From positions 117,121,534-117,185,533 of the forward strand of contig OY804580.1 in assembly GCA_963680875.1 (NCBI GenBank): a stretch of DNA of 64,000 nt, given 5' to 3'. This DNA comes from Bathymodiolus brooksi. Taxonomy: Eukaryota; Mollusca; Bivalvia; Mytilida; Modiolidae. Positions 40,011 through 54,935 of the stretch are shown here, piece after piece. A program made the position numbers and the translations under genes. Below the pieces are notes generated by a model. The model was not told where the DNA came from. It did no database searches and saw nothing but the letters and a program-made list of their open reading frames with translations. Numbering within the stretch: the first letter of the stretch is position 1; each line of letters begins with the position of its first letter.

Positions 40011-42510
40011 AACACAAACTCCCACAAAAACAATAGTACTAAACCCTGACAACACAAACTCCCACAAAAACAATAGTACTAAACCCTGACAACACAAACT
40101 CCCACAAAAACAATAGTACTAAACCCTGACAACACAAACTCCCACAAAAACAATAGTACTAAACCCTGACAACACAAACTCCCACAAATACAATAGTACT
40201 AAACTATGACAGCACAAACTCCCACAAAAACAATAGTACTAAACCCTGACAACACAAACTCCCACAAAAACAATAGTACTAAACCCTGACAACACAAACT
40301 CCCACAAAAACAATAGTACTAAACCCTGACAACACAAACTCCCACAAAAACAATAGTACTTAACCCTGACAACACAAACTCCCACAAAAACAATAGTACT
40401 AAACCCTGACAACACAAACTCCCACAAAAACAATAGTACTTAACCCTGACAACACAAACTCCCACAAAAACAATAGTACTAAACCCTGACAACACAAACT
40501 CCCACAAATACAATAGTACTTAACCCTAACAACACAAACTCCCACAAAAACAATAGTACTAAACCCTGACAACACAAACTCCCACAAATACAATAGCACT
40601 AAATCCTGACAACACAAACTCCCACAAATACAATAGTACTTAACCCTAACAACACAAACTCCCACAAAAACAATAGTACTAAACCCAGACAACACAAACT
40701 CCCACAAACACAATAGCACTAAATCCTGACAACACAAACTCCCACAAATACAATAGTACTTAACCCTAACAACACAAACTCCCACAAAAACAATAGTACT
40801 AAACCCTGACAACACAAACTCCCACAAATACAATAGCACTAAATCCTGACAACACAAACTCCCACAAAAACAATAGTACTAAACCCTGACACCACAAACT
40901 CCCACAAAAACAATAGTACTAAACCCTGACAACACAAACTCCCACAAATACAATAGTACTAAACCCTGACAACACAAACTCCAACAAATACAATAGTACT
41001 AAACCCTGACAACACAAACTCCCACAAAAACAATAGTACTAAACCCTGACAACACAAACTCCAACAAATACAATAGTACTAAACCCTGACAACACAAACT
41101 CCCACAGAAACAATAGCACTAAACCCTGACAACACAAACTCCCACAAAAACAATAGTACTAAACCCTGACAACACAAACTCCCACAAAAATAATAGTACT
41201 AAACCCTGACAACACAAACTCCCACAAAAACAATAGTACTAAACCCTGACAACACAAACTCCCACAAAAACAATAGTACTAAACCCTGACAACACAAACT
41301 CCCACAGAAACAATAGTACTAAACCATGACAACACAAACTCCCACAAAAACAATAGTACTAAACCCTGACAACACAAACTCCCACAAATACAATAGTACT
41401 AAACTATGACAACACAAACTCCCACAAAAACAATAGTACTAAACCCTGACAACACAAACTCCCACAAAAACAATAGTACTAAACCCTGACAACACAAACT
41501 CCCACAAAAACAATAGTACTAAACCCTGACAACACAAACTCCCACAAAAACAATAGTACTTAACCCTGACAACACAAACTCCCACAAAAACAATAGTACT
41601 AAACCCTGACAACACAAACTCCCACAAAAACAATAGTACTTAACCCTGACAACACAAACTCCCACAAAAACAATAGTACTAAACCCTGACAACACAAACT
41701 CCCACAAAAACAATAGTACTAAACCCTGACAACACAAACTCCCACAAAAACAATAGTACTAAACCCTGACAACACAAACTCCCACAAAAACAATAGTACT
41801 AAACCCTGACAACACAAACTCCCACAAATACAATAGTACTAAACTATGACAGCACAAACTCCCACAAAAACAATAGTACTAAACCCTGACAACACAAACT
41901 CCCACAAAAACAATAGTACTAAACCCTGACAACACAAACTCCCACAAAAACAATAGTACTAAACCCTGACAACACAAACTCCCACAAAAACAATAGTACT
42001 TAACCCTGACAACACAAACTCCCACAAAAACAATAGTACTAAACCCTGACAACACAAACTCCCACAAAAACAATAGTACTTAACCCTGACAACACAAACT
42101 CCCACAAAAACAATAGTACTAAACCCTGACAACACAAACTCCCACAAATACAATAGTACTTAACCCTAACAACACAAACTCCCACAAAAACAATAGTACT
42201 AAACCCTGACAACACAAACTCCCACAAATACAATAGCACTAAATCCTGACAACACAAACTCCCACAAATACAATAGTACTTAACCCTAACAACACAAACT
42301 CCCACAAAAACAATAGTACTAAACCCAGACAACACAAACTCCCACAAACACAATAGCACTAAATCCTGACAACACAAACTCCCACAAATACAATAGTACT
42401 TAACCCTAACAACACAAACTCCCACAAAAACAATAGTACTAAACCCTGACAACACAAACTCCCACAAATACAATAGCACTAAATCCTGACAACACAAACT
42501 CCCACAAAAA
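40011..42510 (+). repeat. Array B10 - L' - B11, third 1,640-bp pair
   Basis: After the truncated L start, consensus units lead straight to ACTATGACAGCAC at about 40,201, skipping most of L and the first ACTATGAC block. B10 and B11 are 1,640 bp apart. The junction near 40,060-40,100 is another one-off recombination point. Confidence 0.85.
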
Positions 42511-45500
42511 CAATAGTACTAAACCCTGACACCACAAACTCCCACAAAAACAATAGTACTAAACCCTGACAACACAAACTCCCACAAATACAATAGTACT
42601 AAACCCTGACAACACAAACTCCCACAAAAACAATAGTACTAAACCATGACAACACAAACTCCCACAAAAACAATAGTACTAAACCCTGACAACACAAACT
42701 CCCACAAATACAATAGTACTAAACCCTGACAACACAAAGTCCCACAGAAAAAATAGTACTAAGCCATGACAACACAAACTCCCACAAATACAATAGTACT
42801 AAGCCCTGACAACACAAACTCCAACAAATACAATAGTACTAAACCCTGACAACACAAACTCCCACAAAAACAATAGTACTAAACCCTGACAACACAAACT
42901 CCAACAAATACAATAGTACTAAACCCTCACAACACAAACTCCCACAAAAACAATAGCACTAAACCCTGACAACACAAACTCCCACAAAAACAATAGTACT
43001 AAACCCTGCTAACACAAACTCCCACAATACAATAGTACTAAACCCTGACAACACAAACTCCCACAAAAACAATAGTACTAAACTTTGACAACACAAACTC
43101 CCACAAAAACAATAGTACTAAAGCCTGATAGCACAAACTCCCACAATACAATAGTACTAAACCCTGACAACACAAACTCCCACAACAACAATAGTACTAA
43201 ACCCTGACAACACAAACACCCACAGAAACAATAGTACTAAACCCTAACAACACAAACTCCCACAGAAACAATAGTACTAAACCCTAACAACACAAACTCC
43301 CACAAATACAATAGTACTAAACCCTGACAACACAAACTACCACAAATACAATAGTACTAAACCCTGACAACACAAACTCCCACAAATACAATAGTACTAA
43401 ACCCTGACAACACAAACCCCCACAGAAACAATAGTACTAAACCATGACAACACAAACTCCCACAAAAACAATAGTACTAAACCCTGACACCACAAACTCC
43501 CACAGAAACAATATTACTAAACCCTGACAACACAAATTCCCACAAATACAATAGTACTAAACCCTGACAACACAAACTCCCACAAAAACAATAGCACTAA
43601 ACCCTGACACCACAAACTCCCACAAAAACAATAGTACTAAACCCTGACAACACAAACTCCCACAAAAACAATAGTACTAAACGATGACAACACAAATTCC
43701 CACAAAAACAATAGTACTAAACCCTCACAACACAAACTCCCACAAATACAATAGCACTAAACCCTGACAACACAAACTCCCACAAAAACAATAGCAATAA
43801 ACCCTGACAACACAAACTCCCACAAAAACAATAGTACTAAACCCTGACAACACAAACTCCCACAAAAACAATAGTACTAAACCCTGATAACACAAACTCC
43901 CACAATACAATAGTACTAAACCCTGACAACACAAACTCCCACAAAAACAATAGTACTAAACTCTGACAACACAAACTCCCTCAAAAACAATAGTACTAAA
44001 GCCTGATAACACAAACTCCCACAATACAATAGTACTAAACCCTGACAACACAAACTCCCACAACAACAATAGTACTAAACCCTGACAACACAAACACCCA
44101 CAGAAACAATAGTACTAAACCCTAACAACACAAACTCCCACAAATACAATAGTACTAAACCCTGACAACACAAACTCCCACAAATACAATAGTACTAAAC
44201 CCTGACACCACAAACACCCACAGAAACAATAGTACTAAACCCTAACAACACAAACTCCCACAAATACAATAGTACTAAACCCTGACAACACAAACTCCCA
44301 CAAATACAATAGTACTAAACCCTGACAACACAAACCCCCACAGAAACAATAGTACTAAACCATGACAACACAAACTCCCACAAAAACAATAGTACTAAAC
44401 CCTGACACCACAAACTCCCACAGAAACAATAGTACTAAACCCTGACAACACAAACTCCCACAAATACAATAGTACTAAACCCTGACAACACAAACTCCCA
44501 CAAAAACAATAGCACTAAACCCTGACACCACAAACTCCCACAAAAACAATAGTACTAAACCCTGACAACACAAACTCCCACAAAAACAATAGTACTAAAC
44601 CCTGACAACACAAACTCCCACAAAAACAATAGTACTAAACCCTGACAACACAAACTCCCACAAAAACAATAGTACTAAACGATGACAACACAAACTCCCA
44701 CAAAAACAATAGTACTAAACCCTGACAACACAAACTCCCACAAATACAATAGCACTAAACCCTGACAACACAAACTCCCACAAAAACAATAGCACTAAAC
44801 CCTGACAACACAAACTCCAACAAATACAATAGTACTAAACCCTGACAACACAAACCCCCACAAAAACAATAGTACTAAACCATGAAAAACACAAACTACC
44901 ACAAAAACAATAGTACTAAACCCTGACAACACAAACTCCCACAAATACAATAGTACTAAACCCTGACAACACAAACTCCCACAAAAACAATAGTACTAAA
45001 CGATGACAACACAAACTCCCACAAAAACAATAGTACTAAACCCTGACAACACAAACTCCCACAAAAACAATAGTACTAAACCCTGACAACACAAACTCCC
45101 ACAAAAACAATAGTACTAAACCCTGACAACACAAACTCCCACAAAAACAATAGTACTAAACGATGACAACACAAACTCCCACAAAAACAATAGTACTAAA
45201 CCCTGACAACACAAACTCCCACAAATACAATAGCACTAAACCCTGACAACACAAACTCCCACAAAAACAATAGCACTAAACCCTGACAACACAAACTCCA
45301 ACAAATACAATAGTACTAAACCCTGACAACACAAACCCCCACAAAAACAATAGTACTAAACCATGAAAAACACAAACTACCACAAAAACAATAGTACTAA
45401 ACCCTGACAACACAAACTCCCACAAATACAATAGTACTAAACCCTGACACCAGAAACTCCCACAGAAACAATAGTACTAAACCCTGACAACACAAACTCC

Positions 45501-46380
45501 CACAAATACAATAGTACTAAACCCTTACAACACAAACTCCCACAAAAACAATAGCACTAAACCCTGACACCACAAACTCCCACAAAAACAATAGTACTAA
45601 ATCCTGACAACACAAACTCCCACAAAAACAATAGTACTAAACCCTGACAACACAAACTCCCACAAAAACAATAGTACTAAACCCTGACAACACAAACTCC
45701 CACAAAAACAATAGTACTAAACGATGACAACACAAACTCCCACAAAAACAATAGTACTAAACCCTGACAACACAAACTCCCACAAATACAATAGCACTAA
45801 ACCCTGACAACACAAACTCCCACAAAAACAATAGCACTAAACCCTGACAACACAAACTCCAACAAATACAATAGTACTAAACCCTGACAACACAAACCCC
45901 CACAAAAACAATAGTACTAAACCATGAAAAACACAAACTACCACAAAAACAATAGTACTAAACCCTGACAACACAAACTCCCACAAATACAATAGTACTA
46001 AACCCTGACAACACAAACTCCCACAAAAACAATAGTACTAAACGATGACAACACAAACTCCCACAAAAACAATAGTACTAAACCCTGACAACACAAACTC
46101 CCACAAAAACAATAGTACTAAACCCTGACAACACAAACTCCCACAAAAACAATAGTACTAAACCCTGACAACACAAACTCCCACAAAAACAATAGTACTA
46201 AACGATGACAACACAAACTCCCACAAAAACAATAGTACTAAACCCTGACAACACAAACTCCCACAAATACAATAGCACTAAACCCTGACAACACAAACTC
46301 CCACAAAAACAATAGCACTAAACCCTGACAACACAAACTCCAACAAATACAATAGTACTAAAACCTGACAACACAAACCC
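42511..46380 (+). repeat. Array domains C6 and A7
   Basis: This segment repeats C4-A4 at exactly 18,000 bp and C5-A6 at 6,399 bp. The C lead-in shares two derived variants with C5 (see 36111-40010), whereas C4 and C7 keep the other state. Marker units start at 44880, 45361 and 45922 (481 + 561 bp). Confidence 0.87.
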
Positions 46381-48545
46381 CCACAAAAACAATAGTACTA
46401 AAGCCTGACAACACAAACTCCCACAAAAACAATAGTACTAAACCCTGACAACACAAACTCCCACAAAAACAATAGTACTAAACCCTGACACCACAAACTC
46501 CAACAAAAACAATAGTACTTAACCCTGACAACACAAACTCCCACAGAAACAATGGTACTAAACCCTGACACCACAAACTCCAACAAAAACAATAGCACTA
46601 AACCCTGACAACACAAACTCCCACAAAAACAATGGTACTAAACCCTGACAACACAAACTCCCACAAAAACAATGGTACTAAACCCTGACAACACAAACTC
46701 CCACAAAAATAATAGTACTAAACCCTGACAACACAAACTCCCACAAAAACAATAGTACTAAACCCTGACAACACAAACTCCCACAAAAACAATAGTACTA
46801 AACCCTGACAACACAAACTCCCACAGAAACAATAGTACTAAACCATGACAACACAAACTCCCACAAAAACAATAGTACTAAACCCTGACAACACAAACTC
46901 CCACAAATACAATAGTACTAAACCCTGACAACACAAAGTCCCACAGAAAAAATAGTACTAAGCCATGACAACACAAACTCCCACAAATACAATAGTACTA
47001 AACCCTGACAACACAAACTCCAACAAATACAATAGTACTAAACCCTGACAACACAAACTCCCACAAAAACAATAGTACTAAACCCTGACAACACAAACTC
47101 CAACAAATACAATAGTACTAAACCCTGACAACACAAACTCCCACAGAAACAATAGCACTAAACCCTGACAACACAAACTCCCACAAAAACAATAGTACTA
47201 AACCCTGACAACACAAACTCCCACAAAAATAATAGTACTAAACCCTGACAACACAAACTCCCACAAAAACAATAGTACTAAACCCTGACAACACAAACTC
47301 CCACAAAAACAATAGTACTAAACCCTGACAACACAAACTCCCACAGAAACAATAGTACTAAACCATGACAACACAAACTCCCACAAAAACAATAGTACTA
47401 AACCCTGACAACACAAACTCCCACAAATACAATAGTACTAAACTATGACAACACAAACTCCCACAAAAACAATAGTACTAAACCCTGACAACACAAACTC
47501 CCACAAAAACAATAGTACTAAACCCTGACAACACAAACTCCCACAAAAACAATAGTACTAAACCCTGACAACACAAACTCCCACAAAAACAATAGTACTT
47601 AACCCTGACAACACAAACTCCCACAAAAACAATAGTACTAAACCCTGACAACACAAACTCCCACAAAAACAATAGTACTTAACCCTGACAACACAAACTC
47701 CCACAAAAACAATAGTACTAAACCCTGACAACACAAACTCCCACAAAAACAATAGTACTAAACCCTGACAACACAAACTCCCACAAAAACAATAGTACTA
47801 AACCCTGACAACACAAACTCCCACAAAAACAATAGTACTAAACCCTGACAACACAAACTCCCACAAATACAATAGTACTAAACTATGACAGCACAAACTC
47901 CCACAAAAACAATAGTACTAAACCCTGACAACACAAACTCCCACAAAAACAATAGTACTAAACCCTGACAACACAAACTCCCACAAAAACAATAGTACTA
48001 AACCCTGACAACACAAACTCCCACAAAAACAATAGTACTTAACCCTGACAACACAAACTCCCACAAAAACAATAGTACTAAACCCTGACAACACAAACTC
48101 CCACAAAAACAATAGTACTTAACCCTGACAACACAAACTCCCACAAAAACAATAGTACTAAACCCTGACAACACAAACTCCCACATATACAATAGTACTT
48201 AACCCTAACAACACAAACTCCCACAAAAACAATAGTACTAAACCCTGACAACACAAACTCCCACAAATACAATAGCACTAAATCCTGACAACACAAACTC
48301 CCACAAATACAATAGTACTTAACCCTAACAACACAAACTCCCACAAAAACAATAGTACTAAACCCAGACAACACAAACTCCCACAAACACAATAGCACTA
48401 AATCCTGACAACACAAACTCCCACAAATACAATAGTACTTAACCCTAACAACACAAACTCCCACAAAAACAATAGTACTAAACCCTGACAACACAAACTC
48501 CCACAAATACAATAGCACTAAATCCTGACAACACAAACTCCCACA
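46381..48545 (+). repeat. Array domains L5 and B12
   Basis: L5 is complete, without the 400-bp duplication of L3. B12 has CACATATACAATAG at about 48,185, where all other complete B copies read CACAAATACAATAG. Only B13, at the right edge, shares this variant. C6 through the start of C7 forms one full L-B-C-A cycle of 6,039 bp. Confidence 0.87.
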
Positions 48546-50230
48546 AAAACAATAGTACTAAACCCTGACACCACAAACTCCCACAAAAACAATAGTACTA
48601 AACCCTGACAACACAAACTCCCACAAATACAATAGTACTAAACCCTGACAACACAAACTCCCACAAAAACAATAGTACTAAACCATGACAACACAAACTC
48701 CCACAAAAACAATAGTACTAAACCCTGACAACACAAACTCCCACAAATACAATAGTACTAAACCCTGACAACACAAAGTCCCACAGAAACAATAGTACTA
48801 AGCCATGACAACACAAACTCCCACAAATACAATAGTACTAAACCCTGACAACACAAACTCCAACAAATACAATAGTACTAAACCCTGACAACACAAACTC
48901 CCACAAAAACAATAGTACTAAACCCTGACAACACAAACTCCAACAAATACAATAGTACTAAACCCTCACAACACAAACTCCCACAAAAACAATAGCACTA
49001 AACCCTGACAACACAAACTCCCACAAAAACAATAGTACTAAACCCTGCTAACACAAACTCCCACAATACAATAGTACTAAACCCTGACAACACAAACTCC
49101 CACAAAAACAATAGTACTAAACTTTGACAACACAAACTCCCACAAAAACAATAGTACTAAAGCCTGATAGCACAAACTCCCACAATACAATAGTACTAAA
49201 CCCTGACAACACAAACTCCCACAACAACAATAGTACTAAACCCTGACAACACAAACACCCACAGAAACAATAGTACTAAACCCTAACAACACAAACTCCC
49301 ACAGAAACAATAGTACTAAACCCTAACAACACAAACTCCCACAAATACAATAGTACTAAACCCTGACAACACAAACTACCACAAATACAATAGTACTAAA
49401 CCCTGACAACACAAACTCCCACAAATACAATAGTACTAAACCCTGACAACACAAACCCCCACAGAAACAATAGTACTAAACCATGACAACACAAACTCCC
49501 ACAAAAACAATAGTACTAAACCCTGACACCACAAACTCCCACAGAAACAATATTACTAAACCCTGACAACACAAATTCCCACAAATACAATAGTACTAAA
49601 CCCTGACAACACAAACTCCCACAAAAACAATAGCACTAAACCCTGACACCACAAACTCCCACAAAAACAATAGTACTAAACCCTGACAACACAAACTCCC
49701 ACAAAAACAATAGTACTAAACGATGACAACACAAATTCCCACAAAAACAATAGTACTAAACCCTCACAACACAAACTCCCACAAATACAATAGCACTAAA
49801 CCCTGACAACACAAACTCCCACAAAAACAATAGCAATAAACCCTGACAACACAAACTCCCACAAAAACAATAGTACTAAACCCTGACAACACAAACTCCC
49901 ACAAAAACAATAGTACTAAACCCTGATAACACAAACTCCCACAATACAATAGTACTAAACCCTGACAACACAAACTCCCACAAAAACAATAGTACTAAAC
50001 TCTGACAACACAAACTCCCTCAAAAACAATAGTACTAAAGCCTGATAACACAAACTCCCACAATACAATAGTACTAAACCCTGACAACACAAACTCCCAC
50101 AACAACAATAGTACTAAACCCTGACAACACAAACACCCACAGAAACAATAGTACTAAACCCTAACAACACAAACTCCCACAAATACAATAGTACTAAACC
50201 CTGACAACACAAACTCCCACAAATACAATA
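48546..50230 (+). repeat. Array domain C7
   Basis: C7 matches C6 at 6,039 bp. It lacks the L-type GAAAAAATAG patch seen in C5 and C6, and after about 50,230 it departs from them, joining domain A through GACACCACAAACTCCCACAG instead of the AACACCCACAG unit. Confidence 0.84.
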
Positions 50231-52790
50231 GTACTAAACCCTGACACCACAAACTCCCACAGAAACAATAGTACTAAACCCTGACAACACAAACTCCCAC
50301 AAATACAATAGTACTAAACCCTGACAACACAAACTCCCACAAAAACAATAGCACTAAACCCTGACACCACAAACTCCCACAAAAACAATAGTACTAAACC
50401 CTGACAACACAAACTCCCACAAAAACAATAGTACTAAACCCTGACAACACAAACTCCCACAAAAACAATAGTACTAAACCATGACAACACAAACTCCCAC
50501 AAAAACAATAGTACTAAACCCTGACACCACAAACTCCCACAGAAACAATAGTACTAAACCCTGACAACACAAACTCCCACAAATACAATAGTACTAAACC
50601 CTGACAACACAAACTACCACAAAAACAATAGCACTAAACCCTGACACCACAAACTCCCACAAAAACAATAGTACTAAACCCTGACAACACAAACTCCCAC
50701 AAAAACAATAGTACTAAACCCTGACAACACAAACTCCCACAAAAACAATAGTACTAAACCCTGACAACACAAACTCCCACAAAAACAATAGTACTAAACG
50801 ATGACAACACAAACTCCCACAAAAACAATAGTACTAAACCCTGACAACACAAACTCCCACAAATACAATAGCACTAAACCCTGACAACTCAAACTCCCAC
50901 AAAAACAATAGCACTAAACCCTGACAACACAAACTCCAACAAATACAATAGTACTAAACCCTGACAACACAAACCCCCACAAAAACAATAGTACTAAACC
51001 ATGAAAAACACAAACTACCACAAAAACAATAGTACTAAACCCTGACAACACAAACTCCCACAAATACAATAGTACTAAACCCTGACAACACAAACTCCCA
51101 CAAAAACAATAGTACTAAACGATGACAACACAAACTCCCACAAAAACAATAGTACTAAACCCTGACAACACAAACTCCCACAAAAACAATAGTACTAAAC
51201 CCTGACAACACAAACTCCCACAAAAACAATAGTACTAAACGATGACAACACAAACTCCCACAAAAACAATAGTACTAAACCCTGACAACACAAACTCCCA
51301 CAAATACAATAGCACTAAACCCTGACAACACAAACTCCCACAAAAACAATAGCACTAAACCCTGACAACACAAACTCCAACAAATACAATAGTACTAAAC
51401 CCTGACAACACAAACCCCCACAAAAACAATAGTACTAAACCATGAAAAACACAAACTACCACAAAAACAATAGTACTAAACCCTGACAACACAAACTCCC
51501 ACAAATACAATAGTACTAAACCCTGACACCACAAACTCCCACAGAAACAATAGTACTAAACCCTGACAACACAAACTCCCACAAATACAATAGTACTAAA
51601 CCCTGACAACACAAACTCCCACAAAAACAATAGCACTAAACCCTGACACCACAAACTCCCACAAAAACAATAGTACTAAACCCTGACAACACAAACTCCC
51701 ACAAAAACAATAGTACTAAACCCTGACAACACAAACTCCCACAAAAACAATAGTACTAAACCCTGACAACACAAACTCCCACAAAAACAATAGTACTAAA
51801 CGATGACAACACAAACTCCCACAAAAACAATAGTACTAAACCCTGACAACACAAACTCCCACAAATACAATAGCACTAAACCCTGACAACACAAACTCCC
51901 ACAAAAACAATAGCACTAAACCCTGACAACACAAACTCCAACAAATACAATAGTACTAAACCCTGACAACACAAACCCCCACAAAAACAATAGTACTAAA
52001 CCATGAAAAACACAAACTACCACAAAAACAATAGTACTAAACCCTGACAACACAAACTCCCACAAAACAATAGTACTAAACCCTGACAACACAAACTCCC
52101 ACAAAAACAATAGTACTAAACCCTGACAACACAAACTCCCACAAAAACAATAGTACTAAACGATGACAACACAAACTCCCACAAAAACAATAGTACTAAA
52201 CCCTGACAACACAAACTCCCACAAATACAATAGCACTAAACCCTGACAACACAAACTCCCACAAAAACAATAGCACTAAACCCTGACAACACAAACTCCA
52301 ACAAATACAATAGTACTAAACCCTGACAACACAAACCCCCACAAAAACAATAGTACTAAACCATGAAAAACACAAACTACCACAAAAACAATAGTACTAA
52401 ACCCTGACAACACAAACTCCCACAAATACAATAGTACTAAACCCTGACAACACAAACTCCCACAAAAACAATAGTACTAAACGATGACAACACAAACACC
52501 CACAAAAACAATAGTACTAAACACTGACAACACAAACTCCCACAAAAACAATAGTACTAAACCCTGACAACACAAACTCCCACAAAAACAATAGTACTAA
52601 ACCCTGACAACACAAACTCCCACAAAAACAATAGTACTAAACGATGACAACACAAACTCCAACAAATACAATAGCACTAAACCCTGACAACACAAACTCC
52701 CACAAAAACAATAGCACTAAACCCTGACAACACAAACTCCAACAAATACAATAGTACTAAACCCTGACAACACAAACCCCCACAAATACA
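50231..52790 (+). repeat. Array domain A8, irregular
   Basis: Marker units start at 50999, 51440, 52001 and 52361, giving steps of 441, 561 and 360 bp, the least regular A domain. Local variants include GACAACTCAAAC (about 50,883), a 39-bp unit CACAAAACAATAG (about 52,062), CAAACACCCAC and TAAACACTGAC (about 52,490-52,525). Confidence 0.83.
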
Positions 52791-53860
52791 ATAGTACTAA
52801 ACCCTGACACCACAAACTCCCACAAAAACAATAGTACTAAACCCTGACAACACAAACTCCCACAAAAACAATAGCACTAAACCCTGACACCACAAACTCC
52901 CACAAATACAATAGTACTAAACTATGACAACACAAACTCCCACAAATACAATAGTACTAAACCCTGACAACACAAACTCCCACAAATACAATAGTACTAA
53001 ACCCTGACAACACAAACTCCCACAAATACAATAGCACTAAACCCTTACAACACAAACTCCCACAAAAACAATAGTACTAAACCCTGACAACACAAACTCC
53101 CACAAATACAATAGTACTTAACCCTAACAACACAAACTCCCACAAAAACAATAGTACTAAACCCTGACAACACAAACTCCCACAGAAACAATAGTACTAA
53201 ACCCTGACAACACAAACTCCCACAAACACAATAGTACTAAACCCTGACAACACAAACTCCCACAAATACAATAGTATTAAACCCTGAAAACACAAACTCC
53301 CACAAATACAATAGCACTAAACCCTGACAACACAAACTCCCACAAAAACAATAGTACTAAACCCTGACAACACAAACTCCCACAAACACAATAGTACTAA
53401 ACCCTGACAACACAAACTCCCACAAATACAATAGTACTAAACCCTGACAACACAAATCCCACAAATACAATAGCACTAAACCCTGACAACACAAACCCCC
53501 ACAAAAACAATAGCACTAAACCCTGACACCACAAACTCCCACAAATACAATAGTACTAAAACCATGACAACACAAACTCCCACAAAAACAATAGTACTAA
53601 ACCCTGACAACACAAACTCCCACAAATACAATAGCACTAAATCCTGACAACACAAACTCCCACAAAAACAATAGTACTAAACCCTGACACCACAAACTCC
53701 CACAAAAACAATAGTACTAAACCCTGACAACACAAACTCCCACAAATACAATAGTACTAAACCCTGACAACACAAACTCCCACAAAAACAATAGTACTAA
53801 ACCATGACAACACAAACTCCCACAAAAACAATAGTACTAAACCCTGACAACACAAACTCC
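52791..53860 (+). repeat. Array domain D1
   Basis: This is a domain type not seen left of 52 kb. Its signature order is ACTATGAC, CCCTTACAAC, CTTAACCCTAAC, CACAAACACAATAG, AATAGTATTAAACC with CCCTGAAAACAC, a 39-bp unit CACAAATCCCAC (53451) and a 41-bp unit CTAAAACCATGAC. D2 repeats it at 2,159 bp and shares the private AGTATTAAA change. Confidence 0.84.
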
Positions 53861-54935
53861 CACAAAAACAATAGTACTAAACGATGACAACACAAACTCC
53901 CACAAAAACAATAGTACTAAACCCTGACAACACAAACTCCCACAAATACAATAGCACTAAACCCTGACAACACAAACTCCCACAAAAACAATAGCAATAA
54001 ACCCTGACAACACAAACTCCCACAAAAACAATAGTACTAAACCCTGACAACACAAACTCCCACAAAAACAATAGTACTAAACCCTGATAACACAAACTCC
54101 CACAATACAATAGTACTAAACCCTGACAACACAAACTCCCACAAAAACAATAGTACTAAACTCTGACAACACAAACTCCAACAAATACAATAGTACTAAA
54201 CCCTGACAACACAAACCCCCACAAAAACAATAGTACTAAACCATGAAAAACACAAACTACCACAAAAACAATAGTACTAAACCCTGACAACACAAACTCC
54301 CACAAAACAATAGTACTAAACCCTGACAACACAAACTCCCACAAAAACAATAGTACTAAACCCTGACAACACAAACTCCCACAAAAACAATAGTACTAAA
54401 CGATGACAACACAAACTCCCACAAAAACAATAGTACTAAACCCTGACAACACAAACTCCCACAAATACAATAGCACTAAACCCTGACAACACAAACTCCC
54501 ACAAAAACAATAGCACTAAACCCTGACAACACAAACTCCAACAAATACAATAGTACTAAACCCTGACAACACAAACTCCCACAAAAACAATAGTACTAAA
54601 CGATGACAACACAAACACCCACAAAAACAATAGTACTAAACCCTGACAACACAAACTCCCACAAAAACAATAGTACTAAACCCTGACAACACAAACTCCC
54701 ACAAAAACAATAGTACTAAACCCTGACAACACAAACTCCCACAAAAACAATAGTACTAAACGATGACAACACAAACTCCCACAAAAACAATAGTACTAAA
54801 CCCTGACAACACAAACTCCCACAAATACAATAGCACTAAACCCTGACAACACAAACTCCCACAAAAACAATAGCACTAAACCCTGACAACACAAACTCCA
54901 ACAAATACAATAGTACTAAACCCTGACAACACAAA
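53861..54935 (+). repeat. Array C and A fragments between D1 and D2
   Basis: A short C piece (ACGATGAC, TAGCAATAAACC, CCTGATAACAC, a 39-bp unit, CTCTGAC) breaks at about 54,175 into TCCAACAAATACAATAG of domain A. One marker unit follows at 54241, with the 39-bp CACAAAACAATAG unit also seen in A8. A8 and this piece match at an offset of 2,240 bp. Confidence 0.82.
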
